A stretch of DNA of 64,000 nt from Lamellibrachia satsuma (lineage: Eukaryota; Annelida; Polychaeta; Sabellida; Siboglinidae). Both the position numbers and the translations under genes were made by a program. This document shows positions 1 to 10,812 of this stretch, one piece after another; position 1 is the first letter of the stretch, and every line of letters begins with the position of its first letter. The stretch spans positions 6,186,501-6,250,500 of the forward strand of contig BSQZ01000035.1 in the NCBI GenBank assembly GCA_033239005.1, read 5' to 3'. Under the pieces are notes generated by a model. It was not told the origin of the DNA and searched no databases. It saw nothing but the letters and a program-made list of their open reading frames with translations.

Positions 1-494
1 CTTGCACTGAACATTAATTGATGCTAATCTCACAAGCACCTTTAGGTGTCTGACGTGGCTTGATGTGTCAGTACATGACGGTCGGTGTGACATCAAATAT
101 TCACCCCATGAAACATTCACCCAGTATTTCACTATGAAATTTTCACTCCCTCTATGAAGTATTCAACCCTCCCTAAAATTTATGCTGTGTTCTTAATGGA
201 CTTAAGTAGTTTTGATCAAGATAATTGGAATGTTTTAATTAATTCCATGATCATCATCATGTTGCTATGGTTAAATGCAATCCATGTAATAATTGAGAGT
301 TGACAATTCTCCTCACAAAGAGCTTGTACAAAAATGTTTTTCAAACTATATACATCTAAAATACAATATGCAGACATTGTTTAATCAATTAATGCAAAAA
401 ATGATGGCATGAAGGCAGTATAAATATGACAGGGGTGAATATTTCATGAAATCCACTCCCGGGGTTCTGGGGTCCCAGGAACGATTCCAAACCT
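1..494. other. AT-rich non-coding DNA with TATTCACCC motifs
   Basis: No gene is visible. The motif ATGAAATATTCACCC and variants recur several times at 90-180, appear inverted near 435-455 and once more near 1630. This suggests an old repeat, but no termini could be defined. The stretch probably lies in an intron of the kinase gene whose last exon is at 3764. Confidence 0.4.
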
Positions 495-1630
495 TGTTTT
501 GATAATCAGTATGGCTTTAGACAAAAACACTCGACAAGGATCTATCCTTGGTCCCTCGTTATTTATAATATATAGAAACCATTTTCCAAAAGCTAGCAAA
601 ATGTTTGACTTTATTATGTATACCGAGTTGCTGGCGAAACCACCTTATTTAGCACCATCAAATCCTTTATTGAAAATAATATTAATAAAGTTAAATACAC
701 CTTTACGTTCAATATCAATTAAAAACACTGAAAAAATATCAAACAGGTGTTCCAAAATGGTGGCATATTAAACAGATTGAAGCATGTGTTACCTCTATAA
801 ATTAATTGTTTTATATAATACACTAATAATATATCATATTAACTATTGTATCATAACACAGAGCTAACAAGGTAGCAGAATGACGAAAATTCAAAAGAAA
901 GCTATGCAAATTTTTACCTTAAATAAAAAAAAATATAATTTTAAAAATAAATGATCAATTACATGAACTTAAATTATATTTTAAATACATGCATCAGACT
1001 TACCTGCCTACTTAAACTGGAAAATAACCCCATATATTCACAATCATAACACAAGGTGTACAACTGATATACCTGGGGGTATACTCATTCAGAACTAAAC
1101 ATGAATTTGCCAAAAGGTGTCTTAGATATAACTTGCCACATGTTATCAATAATACCCCAAAAATAGTTACAGAGAAAATATGTACTTACAGTTTGTGAGG
1201 TTTTGTAAATTATGCAAACAATTATTTATTACAAAAATATGAAGATATGTGTACAATGCTAAGCTGCTATACTTGCTGTCAAAATTGACTAAATCAGTAA
1301 TGCATATATGAATGTACGACTACTATCTATCACAAGTTACATTACATATTATCACACATTTCAATATACAGCTGTATACACTAAAATATCCATGCATGCT
1401 CTTTCACACGCACTGTCATAACCTTTTGTATCAATGAGTTAGTTAATTATATTTCATTAGTGGCTCCTATGAGAGGGAATGTAGTCTTTAAAGGAGACAC
1501 TGACCCCTTATTAAGCTATAGAGTGTATTTTTTCATGTGAACATATTAATGCATATTTTGTTTCTATCACTCAGTTTTTATTTGTATTGTAAACGGGGTC
1601 AAAATAAATTTTTTGTTCTTGTTCTTATTT
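495..1630 (+). pseudogene. Decayed non-LTR retrotransposon RT 3' region
   Basis: An open segment at 499-771 begins with a reverse-transcriptase-like QGSILGP motif followed by a degraded YADD-region equivalent (FDFIMYTE). Later frames give IISYINYC, then IQKKAMQIFTLNK, then KHEFAKRCLRYNLP. This is the usual order of the C-terminal part of Jockey/CR1-type RTs. Many stops and shifts show it is dead. The 3' end is close to the TTCTTGTTCTTG run near 1620, a simple tail typical of such elements. The match is by motif order only, so the clade is an inference. Confidence 0.6.
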
Positions 1631-1800
1631 CATACGAGATATTCACCCGGATGTGAGGATTTTCGGGTGTGTAAATATTTGATCTTGCACCTCCATAGAC
1701 ATTATTCATTTGTGAGCAGAGTTAATGGCAAAATAATCATTATAACAGATTGATGTCCAAATGTTCTGCATAATTTAAGCAGAATAGCTACATCAAGAGA

Positions 1801-1905
1801 TTTGAATATCACCATTATAATAATAATATAATAATAATATATAAAATACTTCTACTACGCTAAAATCTTCGGGAGACCCAAGCGCAGTAGCACACCAAAA
1901 CAAAA
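1801..1905 (-). mobile_element. 3' terminal fragment of CR1-like element
   Basis: Read on the minus strand, this segment matches the 3' end of the plus-strand element at 30290-32440. Both carry GGTGTGCT, then CTTGGGTCTCCCGA, GATTTTAGC and AGAAGTATTTTATATAT, and both end in an ATATT microsatellite tail. It is a 5'-truncated insertion with no coding capacity. Confidence 0.7.
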
Positions 1906-2145
1906 GTTCATAACCGATAAGCAGTTCCCGTTATCATCTCTCATGAGAGAATGTAAACAAATGCCAACTTTCACTAAGCCAGTGACTTATTTGTTAATCT
2001 GGATCTACTATTGGAAGGTAATCGTCTCGTTACTTTAGTGCTGGTGTGGCCTGTTTCTTCAGGTCTCCACCTTTGTTTTATCTGAGTTTGTATCAACAAT
2101 TAAGCCCAATTTGGTTTACGGTTCCTGTCCCATTTGGCTCCTGCC
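1906..2145. other. Unannotated intronic stretch
   Basis: No coding frame, repeat or RNA signal recognised. It separates the CR1-like 3' fragment from the SINE. Confidence 0.4.
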
Positions 2146-2149
2146 TTCA

Positions 2150-2475
2150 AACACTTCCGTGGCCTAGTGGTTAAGGTGTTGGACTCTAAATTCGAGGGTT
2201 GTGAGTTCAAGACCCACACTGGGCACGGTTCGTTTTCGAAGCTTAGGCAATTTCGTTTACCTTACTTTGCCTCAGTCTACTCAGCTGCAAATGAGTACAA
2301 ACACTGTTTGGAAGGTACCTGCGATGGACTAGTGTCCTGTCCAGGAGAGTCAGTATAACTGCACTCTAAGTTGCTTCGTACTACAGAAACCAGGTTTAAG
2401 CACTGGCCATATAAGCCTTCATGGCTTTCTAAGGCGTAATGCCTGGGGGATGACTTTACCTTTTTTTTTACCTTC
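2150..2475 (+). mobile_element. tRNA-derived SINE, copy 1
   Basis: The head has an internal RNA polymerase III A box (TGGCCTAGTGGTTAAGG, near 2159) and a B box (GAGTTCAAGACCC, near 2201), as in a tRNA. The rest of the cloverleaf is decayed, so this is not a tRNA gene. It is followed by a tRNA-unrelated body containing AGCTTAGGCAATTTCGTT near 2239 and an A/T-rich tail near 2460. The second SINE at 57452 shares this body motif, so both belong to one family or share a conserved central domain. Confidence 0.7.
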
Positions 2476-3763
2476 AAACATTTCCCCTTCCCTTACTGTT
2501 CAAGTCAATGCGTCGATGTGTTCTGTGTGTTTTCCAACAGTTGTAAGAAGCCTCAGTCTGCAGTGACGAACACCTTCAGTCCTGTGTAATAATCTATACT
2601 TTTCGGTTCTTGGCATGTCGTGAGTTATTGGCTGTCCATTTAAGCTGCTTAGTAAATGAATTGTACATCCACATTAGAATGCATGCCTATTGTTGACCAT
2701 CGGCCTGTTTCTATGGATGCATTTTATGACCCCTTCTCTGATGTCAAAACCTTATGTTTTTATTTATATATCCATTTTGTTTTATTCATATCAGAGATTA
2801 TATTTCAAGCACATAACAATGGATATTTTAAGCAGGCTTAGTGATACATTAAGATAATTTTTCAGGTGAACATGTCATCATGTTTATATAGCCCTGAACA
2901 TTTGTATATTGTGATCAGTAACTGTCATTGTGATCGATAGTCAACGTTGCTTTGTTTGTTGTGATAATGCTTGAGTCTAAAGAGATTGTACACAGGTGAA
3001 CTCAGATTTAAAATATAGGTTATAACTTGTTTACACAAGTAGATAATAAAAGAGGTCATTTCAGCACAGGCGGTACAAATACACTTCAAAGTCAACATTT
3101 TGCAACATTTTTTATTTATTTTTGCAACATAGCGATAAACAAATATACTGGTTGTATACTTGAGTATGAAACTTAAGTGACGGTTGTCTGTGTCTGTCGG
3201 TTGCTTGGTCCGTGCATGTCAGTGTGTGTAGTGCCGTGTCAGTGTGTGTAGTGCCGTGTCAGTGTGTGTAGTTTTCTTAGCTAGTAAAGATTTTGTTGGC
3301 ATTTATGTTTGTTAAAATGCTTTTGTAGTAGTTTCCTTTCAGTTGTGTTTTCAATCTCATTTAGTCTTTTTTTGTTTGTATAGCATTTAATTTATTTTTC
3401 ATTGTTGTTCTCAGTCAGTTCCTGCAGTCAGACAGACACTACATAGGATAAATGAATATGTCAGATGTTCACTGTGATTTCAAAAACATTGATTGTTGAA
3501 TATCTTTCATTCCTGTCTTGTCTCTCCTTCTGTGTAGATATGCACTGGTCTGTACTCTCTGTGTGTGGTGGTCACAGGTGGAACATATATTGCCTATTTT
3601 ACATTATTTTACTATACTGGCTGTGTGTTCATGGTTACGTGCTTGGTTACGTGCGTGTGTATCAATTCCTTTATTTGTTCAATTTGTATGTAAATGTATT
3701 TAAGTGTGTTTAGTGCTGTGTCATATTGGGCATGCCTGTAGATGTCTGCCTGTCTGTCTGTAG
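2476..3763. other. Intron of ACK/TNK2-like gene
   Basis: No exon recognised. The AT-rich sequence ends in a pyrimidine-rich tract (TGTCTGCCTGTCTGTCTG) and the AG acceptor at 3762-3763. It holds a short 20-bp tandem repeat at 3218-3272. Confidence 0.5.
3218..3272. repeat. 20-bp tandem repeat, about 2.7 copies
   Basis: The unit GTCAGTGTGTGTAGTGCCGT is repeated head to tail without change. Confidence 0.85.
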
Positions 3764-3970
3764 GTGACAGTTGAGGACTGCATGTACGCCCTGCAGGAGA
3801 CAGAGTGGGAAGTCTACTGCGCCATCAAACTACTCAAGTTGAAGCAGTTACTTAGCACAAAGCTCGGAACGATGGACGAGTGCAAAGACGCTCTCATGCA
3901 GTGTCAGTGGAATGTTGAGCAGGCAGCCAATCAGCTGCTCTCGCATGAGCCTGACCTTGTGCATGTGTAG
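3764..3970 (+). CDS. Last coding exon of ACK/TNK2-like kinase (UBA domain)
   Basis: A good acceptor (TGTCTGTAG) precedes a 68-codon phase-0 open frame that ends at TAG 3968-3970. It encodes two helical repeats around DCMYALQETEWEV and ECKDALMQCQWNVEQAANQL. The pattern LKLKQLLSTKLGTMDECKDA followed by W-N-EQAA-LL matches the UBA domain at the extreme C terminus of activated Cdc42 kinases (ACK1/TNK2), non-receptor tyrosine kinases in which the UBA binds ubiquitin and affects receptor endocytosis and kinase turnover. Kinase, SH3 and CRIB exons are not in the window and must lie upstream. The family assignment comes from the motif and its terminal position; another UBA protein is possible. Confidence 0.75.
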   Translation: MTVEDCMYALQETEWEVYCAIKLLKLKQLLSTKLGTMDECKDALMQCQWNVEQAANQLLSHEPDLVHV

Positions 3971-4279
3971 GGCATGCATGTCATGCTTCACTGGTGCATC
4001 GTAATATGCGTGTATGTCACTTATTACTAAAAGTGCAGCAAATGTAAACAAATGTACACAAATGTGCGAGTTATATTCATGAATTTGTTTGCATTAAAAA
4101 TACACACAAACACAGTGTGTATAATGACAGTCTTTGTACATATTTTCTGCAAAGGGTAACATGATGTGTACACTACTTTGTATTATACACATAGGCATTT
4201 TGTGTTACATAAACTTGTATGAACCTGTAAATAACACACACAGCCGCTAGTCAAACAGGCTTGTACCAACGACAATGCC

Positions 4280-4395
4280 ACAAACTGTTCACTGTGTTAA
4301 CATGAACAATATGACTATGTCAGTCAACTGACCTGGACAAACTGTTCACTGTGTTAACATGAACAATATGACTATGCCAGTCACCTGACCTGAAC
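4280..4395. repeat. 57-bp tandem duplication
   Basis: Two consecutive copies begin ACAAACTGTTCACTGTGTTA and differ at only a few bases. Confidence 0.85.
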
Positions 4396-5291
4396 AAACA
4401 TCTTGTCATATAGTTCATTAACAACATATTGAAGTTTCTCCTGATATAATGTTGTTAGACATTTTATCCTTTATGCAAACAGTGTAGAACCTCTATAAAA
4501 CCATATCTTACTACACCAAGGCATTTTACTTGCCCAGTAGCATTGCAGACTAGATGCACAATGCTGTTCTACAAGGAGCTGATGTACACCAGTTAGCCAT
4601 ACCTGTTGTTGTATGTCTTCTGTTGAGACTTCCTGCCACTCAGCAGCAGTACTATTCCAATGCATGTGTTTTTTTAATATTGAGAAAATTTTTTATTTTG
4701 CTCAGCAGAACTGTGCAAATTGACCATTCAGATGATGTTTGTGACATTGGTCAGCAGTTGGGCCTGTAATTGTCTTGTTTATTTTCCATTAGAATGTACA
4801 GGTAATAAGTACATTCTAGTTATTGGAAGAAATGGGCCAAGCTTGTAATCATTTGAATCAAAAACTTGTTGAATGAAGGAGCCTCCTTGCTTGCTTCTAG
4901 CACTATCTTAAGTTGTTGTGTAATGGGCACCAGTGCAGCTATGGCCTTGACTTTAAGTAGCCAAATTTGCTTCATGTTGACTTGTTTTGAACTAGACAGT
5001 GATCCAGTTTATGTCTACCAGGGCTTCCTATCCTGTTTGTATACGAATCAGATATTACTCGTCAGTAAGCACTTGTATCACATATCACCAGTTTTATACT
5101 AGGGTGTGGAAGTGTAATTATTCTAGTACCAAAGTCACCAATAATATTATTTATTTTATATTGCTCACAACCTAAACAGCTGATATATATAATGGGGTAA
5201 CTGTGGTGGGTCATTCTCAGTCTACTGCTGATGTTTTCCAAGGTTGTTTAGTGAACTGTTCCTGTCATCTTCTGTTGTGTTATTGTGAGCC

Positions 5292-5293
<2 letters not shown>

Positions 5294-5370
<77 letters not shown>

Positions 5371-5382
5371 ATGCGTGTGTGT
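5294..5382. repeat. (GT)n/(GTGC)n compound microsatellite
   Basis: A pure GT run passes into a GCGT run. Open frames through it (His-Thr or Cys-Val repeats) are artefacts. Confidence 0.95.
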
Positions 5383-5838
5383 ACGTATGACTTGATTTGG
5401 ATTATAATCCATATTTGGCTGGCTGCATTTACTGACTGTGGTCAGGTGTCTCCTGCCCTGTAATGTTGTTGTTCTGGAGATGCTAAAATGCTGCGCTTTG
5501 TCAAAGTAGGTACCATTACCTTTCCAATGCTTAGCGGTAGGTTTTGTATAAAAGGTAGCATTGATATTTAATATGTACATTGTAAGTCCAATTTCCGTTG
5601 GTAGTATCCATGGTGAACTGTATTGTATCTATGGTATTTTGCTAGTCTCCGCATTTATTTAACCAATTGGTATTAATTTCATGTTTTTGTTGTACATATT
5701 AAACTCTAATAAATAGACACTGTATAAGATTTTGTGTTGATATATTTTGCTGTGTCGTGAATTATGTAAGTCGAACAAATGAGTTAGTTGTTCCCACTTC
5801 CACCAGTGTAACTACAGTTTCTACCGAACATGCGTCAC

Positions 5839-5986
5839 CAGTGGCGTATTTAGGATATCATAAAAGGTGGGGCCAAGGTCGTCCATTAGTTTACCATGCT
5901 ACCACGTAGTGGCGCCACAAGTGACATTACAAAAATCTAAGGTAAAGGGTGAACCATGGCCCAATACTCCCCCAAATATGCCACTG
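5839..5986. mobile_element. 148-bp MITE with terminal inverted repeats, copy 1
   Basis: It begins CAGTGGCGTATTTAGG and ends CCAAATATGCCACTG, an inverted repeat of about 15 bp with 2 mismatches. CAGTGGCGTA termini are common in hAT-like DNA transposons. The 8-bp flanks TGCGTCAC and TACATCAA agree at 5 of 8 positions, consistent with a decayed duplication. It has no coding capacity. A related copy lies near 10470-10649. Confidence 0.7.
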
Positions 5987-7607
5987 TACATCAATGCAAG
6001 AATACTGTAGTCTCAAGTAGTTGTTCTCCAAACAGTCCATTCTTGGGCAAACAGGAGTTTGTGAGCACGTACCAAAGGTAGACTCTGGATACAACGAATG
6101 CAGGCTTCATTGTGGCTTCTTTAAGGAATTGGGGCTTTCTGTTTCAGTTATACGTTTGCTGGGGCAATGTTCCACACGGGAACAAAAGGGGCTTCTGCAT
6201 TATGTTGCACCTAGAGGCTAATTCGTGTCCATTGCACAGACAAATAAAACAACCGTTAGTAAAAGGGGGGTGATTAATGATGTAACTCCGTGATCCATGG
6301 TGATGTGATGCCTCGAGGGAGGCAGATTTGTAATGCATCACTTTTTTATGGTGCACTTCCATTGTTTACATCTCGGTCACCTAATTCTGCTCGAAATGTT
6401 TTGCCCATCATTTTATTTCGAGATTTCCCCAAACGCTGTTAAAACTATCGGGCTGCGTGCCCGTTGTACACTTGTTTCCCACTGTTGTTGTTGTGGTCGC
6501 TGGGCTGCGTGTGTTGACATTCGGGGTCAAAGTCTGCCAGAGTGCACCGTCTTACTGACGGAAACGTCGTGGCGTGAAACCAGAACATAACATAACCTCC
6601 AAGCACGGAACGATTCATATAGTGTTTTGCAATTGTGTTACAAATCGAAATAAATATTTGGGTCGGGGGGTATATTCGTTCAGAAAATTTGAAGAATTAT
6701 TGCAACCAACGAAAGGGTAATTAAACTGGACCGCGTGGAGAAACTGAACGTTTAATATGTACAACAAAAACGTGAAACTAATACCAATTGATGAAACGTT
6801 GTGTTGTTAGTAGCGCACCCCACCCCCACCCCCCGCCATTATCGGTACACGACTACACGCCCACGCTCATACAGTCAATATTACACGTGTCGATTATATG
6901 CAATCTCATCGAACACAGCGCTACGTTAGTCGCGGTGTTGGGCGTAGCAGATTAGCCAGGAGTGTAATTAAAATGGCGTAACTGCGATGAATATCCGTTG
7001 TTTTGGTACTCCGTTGTTTTCACACTTGCCCGGGTGTCTCTGGGTCACCGGCGACGCCTGTAGCGGTTCATACTGGACTAAACCAGAACCCGACAAACAA
7101 CATCTCGCTCCGTCATGAATGGGCGCGTCCAGTTGACGCGCGAAACTGGTCCTTGAGGCAGCTCACTCCAACGACACCATGCAGCGTGAGTGCTCTCGTT
7201 TCTTACAATCTCGTAACTTAAGTTGGGTCTTTACGGCCACAATATTGTTGATTTTATATGTCTTGTGACGTGTATGTTAGCCCCAAATGTGTGTGTGTGT
7301 GTTTAGTGTAGACACTGAAGAGTAATTAGTTATGCACTTATTAAGTTATACTCATCGGTATTGTTTGTATGCACTTGGCCGTTTGACTCCATAGGAGTGT
7401 TGGCCAGTAACAATACAAGGCATAAAGTTCACTTTGCCGATTTGGTGCCTACTCGTAAAAAGTGTTGAAACCGCTAACGCCAGGGCGAACGTAGAGTGTA
7501 CTAGTACGCGAAGAGCAAATAGGTTTAAACATTAGTGACGTAGGCTTGGCAAGGGCCCGATTGGGTGGCATCTACAAACTAGCGCGACAGCCCATCGAGT
7601 CATTATA
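5987..7607. other. Intergenic stretch, partly CpG-rich
   Basis: No gene with recognisable homology. Parts of 6430-7220 and 7440-7600 are richer in CG dinucleotides than the AT-rich surroundings and could hold a promoter or 5' exon of the SOCS-box gene downstream. The open frame at 7003-7221 shows no family resemblance. Confidence 0.35.
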
Positions 7608-8024
7608 GGGTTCAGCCTACGGTTGCATTTCCCATTGGTGGCCATGTTAACGTTTTGCATAATTATAAGAAAACGTGACCATCGAAAATTCTAAGTTTTT
7701 ACCAGCCGCTGTCATCATCCCACTGACATGCTGGTCGAGTTTTGTCAAAATTAGATATTTCTAATTGTTGTAATATGCCTGTATGTGCGATACCCCTCAA
7801 TGTTTATCAATATTAGCACGAATTACGGGGCACACATGTCTAGTGGCCGAAAAACTCACAAATATCCTTCCGCCTATTAAAATCATATAAAACCCACCAT
7901 TCCACTCTCAACAGCTCCCACCAGCAAACCTGGTAATGTCCCTGCTCAAATGCACTTAAGTCAGATCGTATGAATTTTTTAAAACTTCCTATATCCAAAC
8001 TTACTATGCCCTACATTCGTCTAA
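7608..8024. repeat. 417-bp dispersed repeat, copy 1
   Basis: It starts GGGTTCAGCC and ends near CCTACATTCGTCTAA. The full length is shared with copy 3 (9589-10006). The start of copy 2 abuts its end exactly, giving a head-to-tail pair. It is the most diverged of the three. No TIR or coding motif was found. Confidence 0.85.
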
Positions 8025-8198
8025 GGGTTCAGCCTCCTGTTACGTTTCCCATTGGCGACCATGTTAACGTTTTGCACGATTATAAGAAAACGGGACCATC
8101 AAAAATTCTGAAACTTCTTACCTGCCGTTGCCATCATCTCATTGACATGTTGATCGAGTTTAGTCAAAGTCTCGTACTTGTAACTCATTTAAAATGCC
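8025..8198. repeat. 417-bp dispersed repeat, copy 2 (first 174 bp)
   Basis: It matches the first 174 bases of copy 3 with only two differences, then stops abruptly at 8198. This near-identity shows a recent exchange or duplication with copy 3, about 1.5 kb away. Confidence 0.9.
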
Positions 8199-9588
8199 AA
8201 CCAAATATGGCACAACTTTGTCAGAAAAGTGACAATTTGTCACATTTAGCAGGATTTTTGGTGATTTCCTATGTGTCAGACTTGCTAAATTTTATTGTTT
8301 ATGTGATTGCTTTCATGCTTCTACTTGATCGGGTACATAGCGTACTGCTTGATTTGGATACGCCATCATAAAGGGGTATCACATGACCAGATACCCATTG
8401 CGGCAACATTTGAAAATGTTGATATACGCAATGCTTCCAATGGCTGTGACACAACCAATATACGATTATTCTGTCCAAATTTGCTACACAATATCACCAA
8501 TGCATTGGGCCACATAACAAATATCACCAATGACTGTTCTAGTGCAAAATAGCTACCTGCTCCCTCACAAACTGGTGCCATACCCCCTAATTTTGACCAA
8601 ATTTCCATTTTGGCAACCGGTCAGTACCATGCTATTTGCGATTGCTACGGCTGTCTGTCTTTGCAAGCAAAATGTTCACTTTTCCCGTGAACCTAGGCCT
8701 TTGGGAATGGTTATATCTTCTGTAAACCACTTGTTGGTTAGGGTTAGCTAGGGAAGGGGTTAGCTAGATATGGGGTTAGTTAGGGATGGGGTTAGCTCGA
8801 GATGGGGTTAGCTACGGTTAGGCTTCCATACCTTCATCTCCTTGTGTCCGTACACTTACAAAGAACTGCACGCAACATAAAATGAGTACTGAGACGTGGT
8901 GAATAGACATTTATGAAAATTACCGTTGATTTCCCAATACAAAAATGCGCTTATGTTAAGCTTTTAGCTTACCATAAACTCTTTCGGGCAATTTGAACAG
9001 ATGAAAAATAAAAACAATTGAATTTAATGACAACCATATATCTTATTAATCATCAAATGGCGTAACATATCAGCTGATGCACATCAAACGTTATAGTGCA
9101 ACATTAAAATGTACATTTGTTTGACATTTTTTATATATAGTAGATCAGTTATAGGATACCTCCTAAGAGACGGTTACGAAGTTTAAATAATAGCGGCAAC
9201 AAGTAATGTTCTTGTTGACTAGATGGAATCAATAAAATATATATAATAATATAATATTAACTAGCCTGACACAGACAATGTTCTAAGTAAACGCACGCAA
9301 CATGAGGCAAGTTAGCAGCCATTTTAATTGATTCGTGTGATTCTATGTTGGACCATGTAACTGAGCATATACACTGTCACTGTACGAATGTAGCCAAATC
9401 TGAGTTGGCCATTAATAGCTCTATATTTAACAATTCTTCCTTTTGTGCAGCCTGTCCACAGTACACACTCATTGTTTGGTGACAGACACACGTTTTCATG
9501 CATTTAATCAGTATATTTTTGATAAAAAAAAACCCTCCTCCATGACTGTTAGATGGCTACCGCATTTCCGTTGCCATGGTGTCTATTT
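8199..9588. other. Intergenic stretch
   Basis: No gene is supported. Small open frames at 8307-8751 resemble nothing I know. A short degenerate tandem repeat lies at 8733-8825. Confidence 0.4.
8733..8825. repeat. Degenerate GGGTTAGCTAGG tandem repeat
   Basis: About five imperfect copies of a roughly 17-bp unit (GGGTTAGCTAGATAT type). It contains one TTAGGG but is not a telomeric array. Confidence 0.7.
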
Positions 9589-10006
9589 GGGTTCAGCCTC
9601 CTGTTACGTTTCCCATTGGCGACCATGTTAACGTTTTGCACGATTATAAGAAAACGGGACCATCAAAAATTCTTAAACTTCTTACCTGCCGTTGCCATCA
9701 TCTCATTGACATGCTGATCGAGTTTAGTCAAAGTCTCGTACTTGTAACTCATTTAAAATGCCTGAACATGCTATACCCGTCAATTTTTACAATTTTTTGA
9801 CTGAATTACTACGCACACGTGCCTTGTTGCGAAAAAATTGTAAAAAAATCCTTCCGCCTATTGAAATCATCTAAACATCCACAGTTACATTGCCAACATG
9901 TTCTACCAGCAAACTTGCCAATGTGCCTGGCTCAAATGCAGTTATGTCAGATGATATGATTTTTAAAAAATAACACATCTAAAATTACTGTGCCCTACAT
10001 TCGTCT
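9589..10006. repeat. 417-bp dispersed repeat, copy 3
   Basis: Full-length copy from GGGTTCAGCC to CCTACATTCGTCTG. Its first 174 bases are nearly identical to copy 2; its remaining part aligns with the second half of copy 1. Confidence 0.85.
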
Positions 10007-10158
10007 GTAACACACCAGGAAGTTTAACTGAGGCATGATCCCCTAAGTCTAACTGAGGCATGACCCCACTAGGGGCTTATAGGGAAAGCCTCCTGTGTGC
10101 GAATTCCAGCCTGCATGACGACCTACCCAGCGCAGTGGGTATAAGTTCAATAGGTATA

Positions 10159-10190
10159 GTCCACCGCCCCTACGTAGTGGGGCGGTGGAC
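10159..10190. other. GC-rich perfect hairpin
   Basis: GTCCACCGCCCC and its exact reverse complement GGGGCGGTGGAC flank an 8-base loop containing TACGTA. The stem is GC-rich in an AT-rich region. No U-tract or neighbouring gene explains it. Confidence 0.8.
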
Positions 10191-10469
10191 GATGCCTACA
10201 ACTTCAGGTGCGGTTCCAGACGGGCACTTCCCAATAGCTTCCGCATTTGTTCGTTGTATTTAAAAATGTAGTTGTTCTTTATTTAAAATCAAATGTAGTA
10301 CTCACCAATAAACATGTTCTTCTTCGCTGCTTGCTGTAGATCACTCACAAAGCCCGTCTCCCACCTTTCAAAAACGCGGGTATGCCTCTGTAACTTATTA
10401 AATTGCCGATTTGCGTAACTCCTGGGATAAGCTAGTCAGAAGTATATAAGCAGTACACGTGCATCGGTG

Positions 10470-10649
10470 GCAGTACGTGGAGTGTCTAGGATCTCGCAAA
10501 GGGGGATGTCGATGGGATGGGGGGGGTAGTCTAAGTCATCCACTAGTTTACCACACTACAATGTAGTGGCGCAACAGGTTATATACTATAAAATTCAAGC
10601 CAAAGGAGGCCTTATATGGTCCAAGGCACGTCCCCTATGTATGTCACTG
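10470..10649. mobile_element. MITE related to the 5839 element, copy 2
   Basis: It shares with copy 1 the internal segments TCCACTAGTTTACCA and GTAGTGGCGC and the terminal GTCACTG, with an eroded left end (CAGTACGTGGAGTG). Boundaries are approximate. Confidence 0.55.
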
Positions 10650-10812
10650 GTCGTACGGAAGACATTGAAAGCAGTAGGCTATATGACTCATTGTGCTGTC
10701 CGGGAAAGTAAACTGTACTCCGTATAGAAGCCAGGATGCAAGTAAACGGAAGAAATAATAGATTAATTATGACAAAGTCTAAGACACATCAGCGTTTACT
10801 TTTATCAACAGG

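Larger units (their letters stand above)
3971..5713 (+). other. Probable 3' UTR of ACK/TNK2-like gene
   Basis: Non-coding sequence follows the stop. A weak ATTAAA lies near 4093 and a clear AATAAA at 5708-5713, so the UTR could be about 0.1 or 1.7 kb. It contains a 57-bp tandem duplication (4280-4395) and a GT/GTGC microsatellite. No other gene is visible. Confidence 0.4.

Noticed and set aside
2155..2230. tRNA gene
   Set aside because: A and B boxes are present, but the stems do not close well and a SINE body follows. Same at 57460.
5248..5580. 110-codon minus ORF
   Set aside because: Consists largely of His-Thr/Ala-Arg repeats from the GT/GCGT microsatellite.
7003..7221. Possible 5' exon of the SOCS-box gene
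   Set aside because: CpG-rich and open, but no motif, no convincing donor-acceptor pair to 10813 could be confirmed.
8733..8825. Interstitial telomeric repeat
   Set aside because: Only one TTAGGG; the unit is about 17 bp and degenerate.
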